In this document: piece after piece, positions 1 through 10,200 of the stretch | How the letters are laid out: each line of letters starts with the position of its first letter | How positions within the stretch are numbered: the first letter of the stretch is position 1 | Assembly: GCF_000336635.1 (NCBI RefSeq) | Contig: NZ_AOLY01000042.1 | Location: 327,359 to 391,358 of the forward strand | Length of the DNA stretch: 64,000 bases | Direction of reading: 5' to 3' | From: Haloarcula japonica DSM 6131 | GTDB taxonomy: Archaea > Halobacteriota > Halobacteria > Halobacteriales > Haloarculaceae | Translations under genes and position numbers: made by a program | Notes under the pieces: model-generated | The model's database searches: none | The model's input: only the letters and a program-made list of their open reading frames with translations | What the model was told of the DNA's origin: nothing

Positions 1-366
1 AGCATCGCCGATGCAGTCGCCGCGGTGTTCCCCGGCGGCACCATTACCGGTGCACCGAAACCACGAACGATGGAGATTATCGACGAAGTGGAACGGACGC
101 GACGAGGGCCTTACACCGGAAGTATCGGAGTTTTCGGCTTCGACGACCGGGCGACGCTGAACATCACAATCAGGACGCTGGTCCATTACGATGGCGAGTA
201 CCGGCTCCGGGTCGGAAGCGGCATCGTCCACGACTCCGTTCCACAGGCGGAGTACCGAGAGACGCTAGACAAAGCTCGGGCGCTCGTCACTGCTGTCGAC
301 GAGGCGCTGGGCGAACAGGGGTCGTTCGCGGTCGAGTCCGGGACCGAACCGATGGAGGGGACGTAA
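1..366 (+). CDS. pabB: Aminodeoxychorismate/anthranilate synthase component I, C-terminal part
   Basis: The reading frame is open from base 1, so the true start lies upstream of the window; only about 121 C-terminal residues are present. The chorismate-binding signature is visible: [11 protein letters not shown], then [15 protein letters not shown], and [21 protein letters not shown]. This family aminates chorismate with ammonia from a glutaminase partner. The [10 protein letters not shown] form is closer to PabB (folate precursor) than to TrpE, which usually reads PAGTVSGAPK, but the choice is an inference. The stop TAA overlaps the next ATG by one base (TAATG), which implies translational coupling with the glutaminase. 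Confidence 0.85.
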   Translation, partial: SIADAVAAVFPGGTITGAPKPRTMEIIDEVERTRRGPYTGSIGVFGFDDRATLNITIRTLVHYDGEYRLRVGSGIVHDSVPQAEYRETLDKARALVTAVDEALGEQGSFAVESGTEPMEGT

Positions 367-938
367 TGATACTCATCATCGACAACTACGACTCCTTCGC
401 CTACAACCTGGTTCAGTACGTCGGCGAGTTCGAGGAGGTCACCGTCCGCCGGAACGACGCTATCGACGTGGACGGCATCCGCGACCTCGACCCGGACGGC
501 ATCGTCGTCTCTCCTGGCCCCGGAACGCCAGCAGAGGCCGGTGTGTCAATCGACGTTTTCGCTCAGACAGACTACCCTGCACTCGGTGTGTGTTTAGGTC
601 ACCAGGCACTCTGTGCAGCCCACGGAACCCCTGTCGGCCACGCTCCGAACGTTGTCCACGGGAAGCCCTCGGAAGTCCGCCACGACGGGGCGGAGTTGTA
701 CGACGGGATCGATGACCCGTTCGAGGTCGGGCGGTATCACTCGCTGGCCGTCGAGGCGACGGCGCTTCCGGACGAGTTAGAGGAGACGGCCCACACCAAC
801 GACGAGCAGGGCATCGTGATGGGCGTCCAGCACATCGAGAAGCCACACATCGGCGTCCAGTTCCACCCGGAGAGTATCCTCACCGACGCCGGGAAACAGA
901 TCGTCGAGAACTTCTGTACCGGGATCGCCGAGGCCTGA
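366..938 (+). CDS. pabA: Glutamine amidotransferase subunit (PabA/TrpG)
   Basis: This 190-residue class I glutaminase supplies ammonia to component I. Visible features are the N-terminal IDNYDSFAYN, the oxyanion-loop PGPGTP, the nucleophile Cys76 in GVCLGHQ, and the His167/Glu169 pair in QFHPES, so the catalytic triad is complete. Its ATG overlaps the stop of the upstream component I gene. PabA and TrpG cannot be told apart from this protein alone; the PabB-like partner favours folate synthesis. No pabC-like lyase follows; the next gene is a convergent transporter. Confidence 0.9.
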   Translation: MILIIDNYDSFAYNLVQYVGEFEEVTVRRNDAIDVDGIRDLDPDGIVVSPGPGTPAEAGVSIDVFAQTDYPALGVCLGHQALCAAHGTPVGHAPNVVHGKPSEVRHDGAELYDGIDDPFEVGRYHSLAVEATALPDELEETAHTNDEQGIVMGVQHIEKPHIGVQFHPESILTDAGKQIVENFCTGIAEA

Positions 939-958
939 AACCGCACCATCGGCGCGAC

Positions 959-2815
959 CTACTTCTTTTCCGGTGGATCCACGTCGTGATGGGTCTGAAT
1001 GTCGGGCAGTTTCCTGATGGCACGTCTGACGAGAGATGTGTGGTCCTGTTCATCCCGATACCAGATTACGGTCAGTCCACCGACCGCCACGACCGAGATC
1101 ACGGCGAACGGGCCGCCAGTCAGGACGGCCAGCGCCTGTAACGTCTCAGCGCCTCCGAGAAGCAACACCGAAACGGCGACCACACCCTGGAACACGCCCC
1201 AGAAGACGATATGTGTCGCCGACGGCGCGATTCCCCGTCGCGTCGCCAGTACTGAAACGACGAGCGTCGAGGTGTCCGCCGAAGTAGTCATGAACACGAT
1301 GATAAGCGCGAGAAACAGGAATATGAGGAGCTGTCCAAGCGGCAGCGACGACAACAGCGGGAACCCGGCGACAGCCTCCGAACCCCCGCGCTGTGCGACA
1401 GCGCCGAGGATATCTGCCTGTCCCGTCCGCTGGACGAACAGCGACGTGCCACCGAGCAGCAGGAACCAGACCATCGTCGCAGCCGAGGTTGCGATGACGC
1501 TCGTGAACACGACGGTCCTGACCCGCCGACCGCGGGAGAGGGCGGCGACGAACAGCCCGGCGAAGGGAGCCCAGGAGAACCACCACGACCAGTTCCAGAC
1601 GGTCCACTCCGCGACCCATTGCCCGCCGGTGTGGAGACTCAGCGGGACGAACTCCAGTACATAGGTCCCGAGTGCCTGCGTCCCACGCTGGAAGATGAAC
1701 GAGCGCGGCCCGACGGCAATGACGAGGAGCGCGAACAGACCGAACAGGACGATATTGAGGCCGGCGATGCGACGGATACCGCGGTGAATCCCGGTCGCGC
1801 TGGAGACAACAAATATGAGCGTCAGTCCACCGACGAACAGGACCGGTCCGATTTCACCAGCCGCCACCCCCCACTGATAATTGATGCCAGCGAGGAACTG
1901 CTCGCTCACGAGCGCAACCGAAGTGGCGATACCGCCGACAGTGGCGAAGACAGCCAACGTATCGACTAGTTTTGCCCAGGCCGAATCCAGCCCATCAACG
2001 CCGAGAATCGGTGCCAGCACCGTCGAGACCCGGAGCGGCGCGCCCCGCGTGAACGCGAAGTACGCTATCGGGACGCCGATGACGGCGTACGCGCTCCAGG
2101 CCGAGACGCCCCAGTGAAAGAGGGTGTACACCAGCGCGCCGTTGATAGCGTCCGGCGAACCGGCGGCCGCCCCGATGTACGGCGGCGGCTGATCGTAGTG
2201 AAACAGCGCTTCAGTGGGCCCCCAGAACACCAGCCCGGCCGCAATGCCGGCGGTGAACACGAGCGTGAAGTAGGTCGGATAGGTATAACTGGGCTCCGTC
2301 TCCGGACCGCCGAGTTTGATGTCACCCCAGGGCCCCACCAGTAGAAACAGGCAGTAACAGACAGCGAGGAAGACGGCGGCGAGAAACAGCGGGCCGCCGC
2401 TACGCAGCACCGTGGCCGCCGCAGCATCGACAGTGCCCGTCGTCCGTGTCGGGAACGCCACCTGTAGCCCAAAGAACCCGGCGAACACGAGCACCGGGAA
2501 CACGAGGACAGCCGGTTCGTGCTGGGTGAGAAATCCCCGAACGGCCTGCCGGACATCGGTCTGTCGGACACGCAGGAAGACGTCGGCCGCGGCTGGCGCG
2601 GTAGTATCTTCGGAGTACGGAAGCAGCGCGATGTAACACAGCCCCGAACTGAAAAACACGAGGGCGATAGTCAGCCATGCCGGCCCGGTCACGGCTTTGC
2701 CAACGAGCGTCGGAAAAAAGAATCCCGCAAGTACGAGCGCCCCAGATGCGGCAAACAGTGGAACCAGTACTCGGCCGACGATCTCCGCAATGCCACTGGC
2801 GTCCGAGGTGGCCAT
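959..2815 (-). CDS. BCCT-family transporter (betaine/carnitine/choline type)
   Basis: This 618-residue membrane protein with about twelve hydrophobic segments belongs to the BCCT family, which takes up quaternary ammonium compounds as osmolytes using an ion gradient. Family marks are AGIAAGLVFWGPTEALFHY, the YTLFHWGVSAWSAYA segment, the tryptophan-rich WTVWNWSWWFSWAPF box, and FMTTSADTSTLVV near the C-terminus. In a halophile, betaine uptake is a sensible role, but the substrate cannot be read from sequence. A TATA-like element at about 2838-2850 is centred some 28 bases upstream of the ATG, consistent with a leaderless transcript. The C-terminal tail is polar and histidine-containing. Confidence 0.9.
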   Translation of the reverse strand: MATSDASGIAEIVGRVLVPLFAASGALVLAGFFFPTLVGKAVTGPAWLTIALVFFSSGLCYIALLPYSEDTTAPAAADVFLRVRQTDVRQAVRGFLTQHEPAVLVFPVLVFAGFFGLQVAFPTRTTGTVDAAAATVLRSGGPLFLAAVFLAVCYCLFLLVGPWGDIKLGGPETEPSYTYPTYFTLVFTAGIAAGLVFWGPTEALFHYDQPPPYIGAAAGSPDAINGALVYTLFHWGVSAWSAYAVIGVPIAYFAFTRGAPLRVSTVLAPILGVDGLDSAWAKLVDTLAVFATVGGIATSVALVSEQFLAGINYQWGVAAGEIGPVLFVGGLTLIFVVSSATGIHRGIRRIAGLNIVLFGLFALLVIAVGPRSFIFQRGTQALGTYVLEFVPLSLHTGGQWVAEWTVWNWSWWFSWAPFAGLFVAALSRGRRVRTVVFTSVIATSAATMVWFLLLGGTSLFVQRTGQADILGAVAQRGGSEAVAGFPLLSSLPLGQLLIFLFLALIIVFMTTSADTSTLVVSVLATRRGIAPSATHIVFWGVFQGVVAVSVLLLGGAETLQALAVLTGGPFAVISVVAVGGLTVIWYRDEQDHTSLVRRAIRKLPDIQTHHDVDPPEKK

Positions 2816-2917
2816 ACCTCGATATTCAGTGTCGAATACATATATTACTATCCCAGAACGCCACTGAAACTGGCGACTGTAGCAGTCGAGACCTGCGTCG
2901 CTGGAGGGCTGCCCCTG

Positions 2918-4165
2918 TCACTCGGAATCAGCAGGGTCGGTCCCATCATCAGTCCCGATTCCGGTCAGCAACGAATCCGTCTGTCCACGACCCAACACCG
3001 ACTGTCCCAGAAGCCGCCCGCCGATAGAGCGGGGGTTGATAACCTCGTCCGCCCCGACCGCGCGGAACTTTTCGACGTGCTTCTGGTCAGTCGCCGCCGC
3101 GACTATGCGGATGTCCGGATTGACGTTTTTCGTCGCGATGACGGCCAGCACGTCGCGCGCGTCGTCGTTACTCCCAACCACGACCCCGCTTGCAGTTCCT
3201 ACGCGTGCGTCCCTGAGTACCTCCTCATCGGTAGGGTCGCCAGTGAGCAGGTTCACACCTTCGCCCTGTAGCGATGCGACCGTTCCCTCATCGGGCGTGA
3301 CGACGACGACCTCCGTCTGGTCGCCCAGTTCTTCGAGTAGCGATGCCGTAACGTCTCCGTACCCCAGAACCACGACGTGGTCCTCAAGGAGTGTGAGTTC
3401 TGATGCAGTCATGACTCCGAACGCTGTCGCCATTCTGGATTCGATAGCCGGTCCGATGAGCGCGCCCACGGCGACAGTGAACGCGCCGGTCCCGAACAGG
3501 ATGATAGAGAGCGAGAACCACCGTGCTTCCGCCGTCACAGGTGTGATGTCACCGTAGCCGACCGTGGCGATGGTGACGACGACGTAGTACACGGCATCGC
3601 CCCAGCTGTCAAGTTCGAGAAACTGGCCCCGCAGTCCGTACGCACCCACGGTCCCGTAGAGAACGACGCCGAAAATCGCCGACAGCGACGCAATCTGAAT
3701 CGGCGAGAGGTCGAGCGACTGGTCGAAACGGTGTCGGTTTCTGACTAACAGCGGGTACGTGACCAGCGTCATCACCAGCAAGGGGATATCCGTGGGCTGA
3801 AGCGTGGCAAGCGGCAGCAGTGCTAATCCGAGAAGCACGACGGCTGCGACGCGCCAAGCGAGTCGTTTGCGCCGCTGGAGCCCGACTGTCACAATGCCGA
3901 GAATGAACGCGAACAACACGCCACCGAACCGGACGAAGGGTAGCGGAAGGTCAACCACTGCGGTCAGTGGACCGGTGACTGCAAGCGACGCCTGGCTGAG
4001 ATTCGATAGCCCGGTCACGAACGCCAGAAGTGTGACCACGCCGGTCAGGACAACTGTCGGCTTCGCACCGGATAGCTCGTCCCACTCGACGAACGGAATC
4101 CTGTCGGCAGGATAGAACACGTCCTCAAGTGTCCGGTCCGACGAGCCTTCCGGGATGTTAGCCAT
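2918..4165 (-). CDS. Potassium channel with TrkA-N (RCK) domain
   Basis: This 415-residue protein has four or five hydrophobic segments in the first 180 residues, then a pore loop with the selectivity filter TVGYGD (201-206), a further membrane helix, and a cytosolic RCK/TrkA-N domain starting near residue 262 (VVVLGYGDVT, Rossmann-type). It should conduct K+ under nucleotide or ion gating. The frame is open further upstream to 4297, but I chose the ATG at 4165 because a TATA box (about 4186-4193) lies some 25 bases upstream, giving a leaderless start. The extra N-terminal membrane segments before the usual two-helix pore make it longer than minimal MthK-type channels. Confidence 0.87.
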   Translation of the reverse strand: MANIPEGSSDRTLEDVFYPADRIPFVEWDELSGAKPTVVLTGVVTLLAFVTGLSNLSQASLAVTGPLTAVVDLPLPFVRFGGVLFAFILGIVTVGLQRRKRLAWRVAAVVLLGLALLPLATLQPTDIPLLVMTLVTYPLLVRNRHRFDQSLDLSPIQIASLSAIFGVVLYGTVGAYGLRGQFLELDSWGDAVYYVVVTIATVGYGDITPVTAEARWFSLSIILFGTGAFTVAVGALIGPAIESRMATAFGVMTASELTLLEDHVVVLGYGDVTASLLEELGDQTEVVVVTPDEGTVASLQGEGVNLLTGDPTDEEVLRDARVGTASGVVVGSNDDARDVLAVIATKNVNPDIRIVAAATDQKHVEKFRAVGADEVINPRSIGGRLLGQSVLGRGQTDSLLTGIGTDDGTDPADSE

Positions 4166-4337
4166 TAACACACTGTTGTCAGAGTCGGTATAAAAAACAC
4201 GCGGCGAGCGGACACCGCACTCAAGACAGCAGGTCGCGTACACCCTACGTGATGCGTTGATTGCACGAGACCAGATGTCGCTGTTCGCCAGGGGCATTCA
4301 AAAAGAGTTGGAGCCGACTCACGCGGAGGCCGGACGG

Positions 4338-4748
4338 ATGAACGCCGCCGTCCTGTTCGGGCTAGGAACGATGATAGCCTGGGGGTTCTGGATCGCGTTC
4401 GGGAACGTCGCGTCGAGTACAATGGACCCGGAAACTGCGGCGTTTGTGTCGTATGCAGCCGCAACAGTTGTCACTGGTATGTACGTTGCTGTCTCGGATG
4501 CGTCGCTTGTCGTCACGAACAGAGGCCTATTGTTTGCGGGCGCGGCCGGTGTCGCGGCGGCCGTCGGCGTGGTTTCGACATTCGTCGGCGTAACCGTCGG
4601 GTCGACGTCGGTGGTCTCCACCATCGGCGGGATGTACTTTATCACCGCCGCAGTCATCGGCGTCATCGCGTTCGGGGAATCGATGACGCTGACGAAGGCC
4701 GCCGGCATCGGGCTGGCGCTGACAGCGATTATCGTCATCAACCAATGA
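4338..4748 (+). CDS. Half-size EamA/DMT-family membrane protein
   Basis: This is a 136-residue, almost wholly hydrophobic protein with four to five membrane segments, beginning MNAAVLFGLGTMIAWGFW and ending ALTAIIVINQ. The pattern (a short helix starting with a W-G-F motif, a final helix after GESMT) matches one EamA repeat. Most drug/metabolite transporters contain two such repeats, so this one probably dimerises. The ATG at 4338 is preferred over an upstream GTG/ATG-bearing extension of polar residues. Its substrate is unknown. It is transcribed divergently from the K+ channel. Confidence 0.72.
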   Translation: MNAAVLFGLGTMIAWGFWIAFGNVASSTMDPETAAFVSYAAATVVTGMYVAVSDASLVVTNRGLLFAGAAGVAAAVGVVSTFVGVTVGSTSVVSTIGGMYFITAAVIGVIAFGESMTLTKAAGIGLALTAIIVINQ

Positions 4749-4838
4749 CCGGCCACAACTGGTAAGTTCCCGAGAACGTTGTGCGAATAGGACCCGACAC
4801 GGCCGGGATTTATGCGATGCGGTCGGGTATGGCCGGGT

Positions 4839-5219
4839 ATGAAGCGCGTAATCAGTACCGACGAAGCCCCGGCCGCGGTCGGGGCGTACAGTCAGGCAAC
4901 GTCGAACGGCGACCTCCTCATCACCGCCGGACAGCTCCCGCTAACGACAGACGGCGAACTGCTCGACGACGAGCTGGTCGCCGACCAGACGCGGCAGTGT
5001 CTCCACAACGTCAAGGCGATTCTGGAGTCGGAAGGCCTCTCGCTGGACGATGTGCTCAAGACAACGGTTTACCTCGACGACATCGATGACTTCGACGCGT
5101 TCAACGAGGCCTACAGCGAGTTCTTCGAATCGGAGCCGCCGGCACGGAGCGCCGTCGGCGTGGGTGCGGTCCCGAAAGGTGCAGCGGTCGAAATCGAAGC
5201 TATCGCGACCACCGACTAG
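4839..5219 (+). CDS. ridA: RidA family reactive enamine/imine deaminase
   Basis: This 126-residue protein of the YjgF/UK114 family hydrolyses reactive enamine/imine intermediates released by PLP enzymes. The catalytic arginine (R103, in PPARSAVGVG) and the downstream glutamate (E120, in VEIEAIA) are both present, as is the typical AGQLPL segment. Its length is normal for the family. The start is set by a TTTATG element at 4809-4814 about 27 bases upstream of the ATG, consistent with leaderless transcription. An in-frame upstream ATG at 4812 falls inside that element and is unlikely. Confidence 0.93.
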   Translation: MKRVISTDEAPAAVGAYSQATSNGDLLITAGQLPLTTDGELLDDELVADQTRQCLHNVKAILESEGLSLDDVLKTTVYLDDIDDFDAFNEAYSEFFESEPPARSAVGVGAVPKGAAVEIEAIATTD

Positions 5220-5240
5220 CGAGCGCGGCCGTTCCGTATC

Positions 5241-5510
5241 CTACCGCAATTCCATCTGCTCGGCTCGCTCCGCAGCGAGCGTCGTCAGTTCGTCGACGCT
5301 ACTGTCCGAGCGGTCCGCGAGGACGCGGAGCAGCATCCCGAGCTGTATCGCCGCTGCTTCGCGGAGTTCGGCCGCCTCCTCGGTGTCGTTGCCGAAGTAG
5401 TACTCGTGGCGGCCATCCTCGTGGATGATTCCTGTGTACACCGAGCGCAGGTCGTCCTCAGTTATCGCGGCCGACGCCTCCGTCCTGACTTCCTCGAACC
5501 GTGGGTTCAT
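5241..5510 (-). CDS. Conserved-looking haloarchaeal hypothetical protein
   Basis: A small acidic protein of about 89 residues if started at the ATG at 5510 (MNPRFEEVRTEAS); a second in-frame ATG at 5543 would add eleven residues, and the frame is open to 5639. It contains HEYYFGNDTEEAAELREAA followed by a predicted long helix ending in LAAERAEQMELR, so it is mostly helical and probably cytoplasmic. No known domain is recognised. It lies between ridA (convergent) and the divergent formate dehydrogenase operon; neither position reveals a role. No clear TATA or SD resolves the start. Confidence 0.6.
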   Translation of the reverse strand: MNPRFEEVRTEASAAITEDDLRSVYTGIIHEDGRHEYYFGNDTEEAAELREAAAIQLGMLLRVLADRSDSSVDELTTLAAERAEQMELR

Positions 5511-5688
5511 GATTTCGATTGAGGTAACGGCCTGCCCCCTCATTGTTTCGACGGAACGCTCCGACCACTGCTGTCCGATTAATGCATGCGCAGCTGATAT
5601 GTTGTGCGGGTCGGTGACTCTACTGCACCCGGTAGCCACTGGGAACAGTCGGCCGGGGTTTTTAATCGTTCAGCACGACACACAGAGT

Positions 5689-7212
5689 ATGACACAGGAA
5701 ACCACGGCCCTCGGTCATTCGACCGCCGTCCGCGTATCGACGGATGGCCGGTCACAGAGCGGGGACCGGGTCCACTCCGCGGCACGGGCAGCGGCGGACT
5801 CGGTTCCGGTCATCAGGACGGGGCCGACGGGCATCACAGCGGCCACACCGCTGGTGATGATCACGAGTAGCGGGCGGACAGTCTTCTACGGCGACCCGTC
5901 ACCGGCGACCGTTCGTGATCTCGTCGAGGAACTAGAGGAAGGGACAGTACCGACAGCCGACGCCGACGCCGTCGTCGAACACGACCCGGAAGCGGCGTCG
6001 CTTCCCGTTCCAGAGAGCGGTCCACTCTCGGTCGGCCGCCGCGACGTACTGGGTCCCTGCGGCTGGGTGGCTCCGCTCGAACCGGCCGACTGGTCGTTCG
6101 TCTCCACCGCACAGACCCCCGACGCTGCAGCAGAAGCCGGGCTGCTGGGTCGGGGCCGCGGGGACGCCGCCACTGACGAACCGGTCGCCAATGCGTGGGA
6201 AACAGCCAGCAAAACCGATGGTGACCCAGTAGTCGTCTGCAACGCCAACGACGCCAGCGACCTCCCGACGGGCGACGACACGCTCCTCTCTGGCGCACCG
6301 ATGGCAGTCCTCGACGGAATTGCGGCGGTCGCCGAGTACGTGGACGCCGGCGACGCTGTCGTCTATGTGAACGAGTCACGAACCGACTTATATGCGGACC
6401 TACGGGAGGCAATCGACGCAGCCGCCGACATCCTACCCATCGTTCCGCAGCTGGTGGCCGGTCCGGATGAGTTCCGCGCGAGCGAACCCACGGCAGCGCT
6501 CGAAGCCCTGGAGGGGGCCGACCGCACCGAACCGCGTCTCCAGCCCCCATCACCCGCCAAGCGCGGCCTCTACAGTCGCCCGACGGTCATCCACACGCCG
6601 CGAACGTTCGCGCACGTCCAGCGGGCGGTCGCCGAGCCCGAAAGCTTCGACGCCGACGCCGCTGACCCGGGAACACGAATCGTCACTGTCACCGGCGACG
6701 TCGACGACCCGGCGACGGTCGAACTCGGGTCCAGCGGGAGCCTCGCAACGGCCCACGGGGCAGTCGAGATGGACGGGGCGTTCAAGATGGCCTGTGTCGG
6801 CGGCGTCCTCGGCGGTATCACTCGAAACCTCGACGTCGCGCCGACCGCCCAATCCCTCCGCGCCGCTGGCCTCGGAACCGACGGCGTCGTCGAACTGTTC
6901 GACACCGACCGATGTGCCGTCGAGACGGTCGGCCAGCGTGCCCGGTTTGCCGCCAAGGAGAACAGCGGCCGCTGTGTCCCGGGACGCGAAGGCACGAAAC
7001 AGCTCGCCGAACTCCTGCGCGACATCTACCAGGGCTCGTTCGAGAGCGAGAAGATACGCGAACTCGGCCGCGTGATGCGGCAGTCGAGTAACTGCCAGAT
7101 CGGCGCACACGCCCCGCGGCCGGTGACCACCGCCATCGACGAGTTCGAACCCGAGTTCCGCGCCCACACCGACGGCCGCTGTCCCAGCGGTACCTGCACG
7201 GAGAAACTATGA
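5689..7212 (+). CDS. NuoF-like partner subunit of formate dehydrogenase, degenerate Fe-S site
   Basis: A 507-residue protein related to the NADH-binding NuoF/FdhB subunits. The N-terminal part has the thioredoxin-like/NuoF layout (PLVMITSSGRTVFYGDPS, later DVLGPCGWVAP), followed by an SLBB-like region (RIVTVTGDVDDPATVELG) and a C-terminal helical Fe-S domain. In that domain the family motif ESCGxCxPCRxG reads ENSGRCVPGREG (424-435), leaving only Cys429 and the distant Cys469 (SNCQIG) of four cluster-N3 ligands. I also see no GRGGAGFP flavin motif. It overlaps the catalytic subunit by ATGA. A TATA box at 5659-5667 supports a leaderless ATG at 5689. How it passes electrons on is unclear. Confidence 0.8.
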   Translation: MTQETTALGHSTAVRVSTDGRSQSGDRVHSAARAAADSVPVIRTGPTGITAATPLVMITSSGRTVFYGDPSPATVRDLVEELEEGTVPTADADAVVEHDPEAASLPVPESGPLSVGRRDVLGPCGWVAPLEPADWSFVSTAQTPDAAAEAGLLGRGRGDAATDEPVANAWETASKTDGDPVVVCNANDASDLPTGDDTLLSGAPMAVLDGIAAVAEYVDAGDAVVYVNESRTDLYADLREAIDAAADILPIVPQLVAGPDEFRASEPTAALEALEGADRTEPRLQPPSPAKRGLYSRPTVIHTPRTFAHVQRAVAEPESFDADAADPGTRIVTVTGDVDDPATVELGSSGSLATAHGAVEMDGAFKMACVGGVLGGITRNLDVAPTAQSLRAAGLGTDGVVELFDTDRCAVETVGQRARFAAKENSGRCVPGREGTKQLAELLRDIYQGSFESEKIRELGRVMRQSSNCQIGAHAPRPVTTAIDEFEPEFRAHTDGRCPSGTCTEKL

Positions 7213-10200
7213 GCACGGACAAATCGATTCCACGAATTCCCGACCTGCATGACCCACAGCCGGAGACGCCAGTCACCCGCGAGTTCGAGACCGGAACCGC
7301 TAACGACCCGGACGTGGGGACCGACACGGACGACCCAACGACGCTGACAGTCGACGGGGAGCCAGTCACTGTCGCCCCGGGGTCGACCGTCATCGACGCA
7401 CTGCAGGACCTTGACGATGATATCGTCAGCGTCGACCCCGGTGCCGAGGGCGTCGAAGACGACGCCGACGTGCCGGCGCTGTGTTACTACGACCGCGAGG
7501 GCGACTGCAGCGACGAGATCGGCCCGCGTAGCGAGTGTCGGACCTGCATGGTCGAGACCGAGAAACACGGTCTCGTCCCGTCGTGTTCGTTCCCCGCTGA
7601 GGACGGGCTCACCGTCTCGACGGACACCCCTGACGCTGAGGAAGCCCGCAGCGTCAACCTCGATCTCGTCCTCTCGAACCACAACCTCAGGTGTACCACC
7701 TGCAACGGCAACGGCCGCTGTGAGCTGCAGGACGCCGCCATCAGCGAGGACGTCGACCACCCCCGCTACGGCGTCTTCGACGAGCGTGACAAGTACGAAC
7801 CCATCGACGACACCTCCTCGTTCATCCAGATCGACCGCAACAAATGCATCCTCTGTAACCGCTGTGTCGACGCCTGCAACGACGTGCAGGTCGAGGGCGT
7901 CCTTCGCGTCGAGGGCCACGGTGAGGACACTCGCATCGGCTTCCAGTCCGACACCGAGACGATGCACGACTCGGAGTGTGTCTCCTGTGGCCACTGCGCG
8001 ACGGTGTGTCCCACCGGCTCGCTGACAGAGAAGGGAATCGACGGCGCGGCGACGCTCCCGCTGCCGGGCTTTACCCAACGGAACTCCATCGGGACCGTCA
8101 TCGAACACGAGGACGTCGAGACCATCGACGACACCACGGCCCCGAACCGCGGGTTCGAACCCGGCGACCCGAGAACGCCGAAGGGGAAGAAGGGCCTGGC
8201 CAAGTTCGCGTCAGCGGCCAAACGGCGGGCCGGTGACATCGCCAAGGACTACGGCAAGAAGGCGTTCCTCGCTGGCGAACACACCGCCGAGAGCATCGCG
8301 GCGAACACGATGCCCGAAGGCCGACTGTTCGACATCGCCAGCGTGGTCAGTGACTACCGGCTCTCGAAGATCGACAAGCAGGAGACGACCTGCGGGTTCT
8401 GTGCCGTCGGCTGTCGGTTCGAGATGTGGGGCAAGGACGGCGACTCGCTCGGCGTCGTCCCCGTCGACGACCCCGACGACGCGCCCGCGAACAACTTCTC
8501 GACCTGCGTGAAAGGTAAGTTCGGTCACGAGTTCGCAAACAGCAAACAGCGGGTCACCGAACCGCTCGTCCGCAACGACGACGGCGAACTCGAACCAACG
8601 AGCTGGGACGAGGCGCTCGACTACGTCGCCGAGCGCTTCACCGAGATTCAGGAGGAACACGGTATCGACTCGCTGGGCTGTCTGGCCTCCTCGAAGGGCA
8701 GCAACGAAGAGGCGTACCTCGTCCAGAAGTTCGCCCGCCAGGTGCTGGGAACGAAGAACATCGACAACTGCGCGCGGCTCTGTCACTCCTCAACGGTGGC
8801 GGCGCTCCAGCAAACGCTGGGCTACGGCGCGATGACAAACCGCATCAACGAGGACATCGGCGAGGCCGACGCCTACCTCATCAGCGGTTCCAACACGACG
8901 GAGTCCCATCCGGTGCTCGCCACGCGCATCAAACAGAACGTCCGCGAGGGGGCCGACCTCGTCGTGTTCGATCCACGGAAGGTCGGCATCGCCGAACACG
9001 CCGACCAGTACACCCGGACAAACCCCGGCTACGACGTGGCCTGGCTCAACGGCTTGATTCGGTACATCATCGAGCACGACCTCCACGACGAGGAGTTCAT
9101 CGAGCGCAACACGAAGAACTTCGAGGAAGTCAAGGAGAAGGTCCAGGCGTTTACGCCCGAGAAAGTCGAGGAACTGGCTGGCGTATCACCGGACGAACTC
9201 GCCTCGGCCGCCGAGACGCTCGCTGCGGCCGACAGTGTCGTGTTCGGCTGGGCGATGGGGATGACCCAGCAAAGCCACGGCACGGAGAACCTCATCGCGA
9301 TGGCCGACCTCGCGCTCGTCCTCGGACAGGTCGGCAAGCCAGGGGCAGGCCTCTCGCCGTTCCGGGGCCAGAACAACGTCCAAGGCGGCGGTGGCGACAT
9401 GGGGACGCTTCCGGGGAGTCTCCCCGGCTATCAGGACCCGGCAGACGACGAGGTCGGCGAGAAATTCGCCGAGGTGTGGGGCGAGCGGCCGCCAGAGGAA
9501 CCCGGGCTCAAAGTCCCGGAGATGCTGGCCGAGGCCCACGAGGGCAACCTCCGCGGGATGTACGTCGTCGGGGAGAACCCCGCGCTTTCCGAACCGGACA
9601 TCCAGCACGCCGCTGAGGCCTTGGAAGACATGGAGTTCCTCGTCGTCCAGGACATCTTCATGACCGAAACGGCGGAGTACGCCGACGTGGTACTCCCGGC
9701 GGCGACATCGCCCGAGAAACACGGCACGTTCACCAACACCGAGCGCCGCATCCAGCGTGTCCGCCCAACGTCTGATCCGCCGGGCAAGGCCCGTCAGGAC
9801 TGGGAGATAACGCAGGCACTGGCTCGCCGACTGGGCTACGAGTGGGACTACGACCACCCGCAGGAAGTCATGGATGAAATCAACTCGCTCGCGCCCATTT
9901 ACGGCGGCGTTACCTACGACCGCCTCGAATCTGGCGAGGAACACGGCCTGCAGTGGCCCTGCTGGGACGAGGACCACGAGGGGACGCCGTACCTCTACGA
10001 CTACGAGGAAGGGAACTTCAACTTCGAAGACGGAAAAGCCCGCTTCGTTCCTGCCGACGGTGGACATCCCGGCGATATTCCCGACGAGGAGTATCCGCTG
10101 ACGCTCACCTCCGGGCGGGTGCTGTATCACTGGCACACGGGCCAGATCACCCGCCGCGTCGAGGGGCTGATGAGCCACGTCGGCGAGAGCTTCGTCGAAG

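Noticed and set aside
5425..5688. N-terminal extension of the NuoF-like gene
   Set aside because: The frame is open, but a TATA at 5659-5667 sits inside it and points to the ATG at 5689; the extension also overlaps the divergent hypothetical gene.
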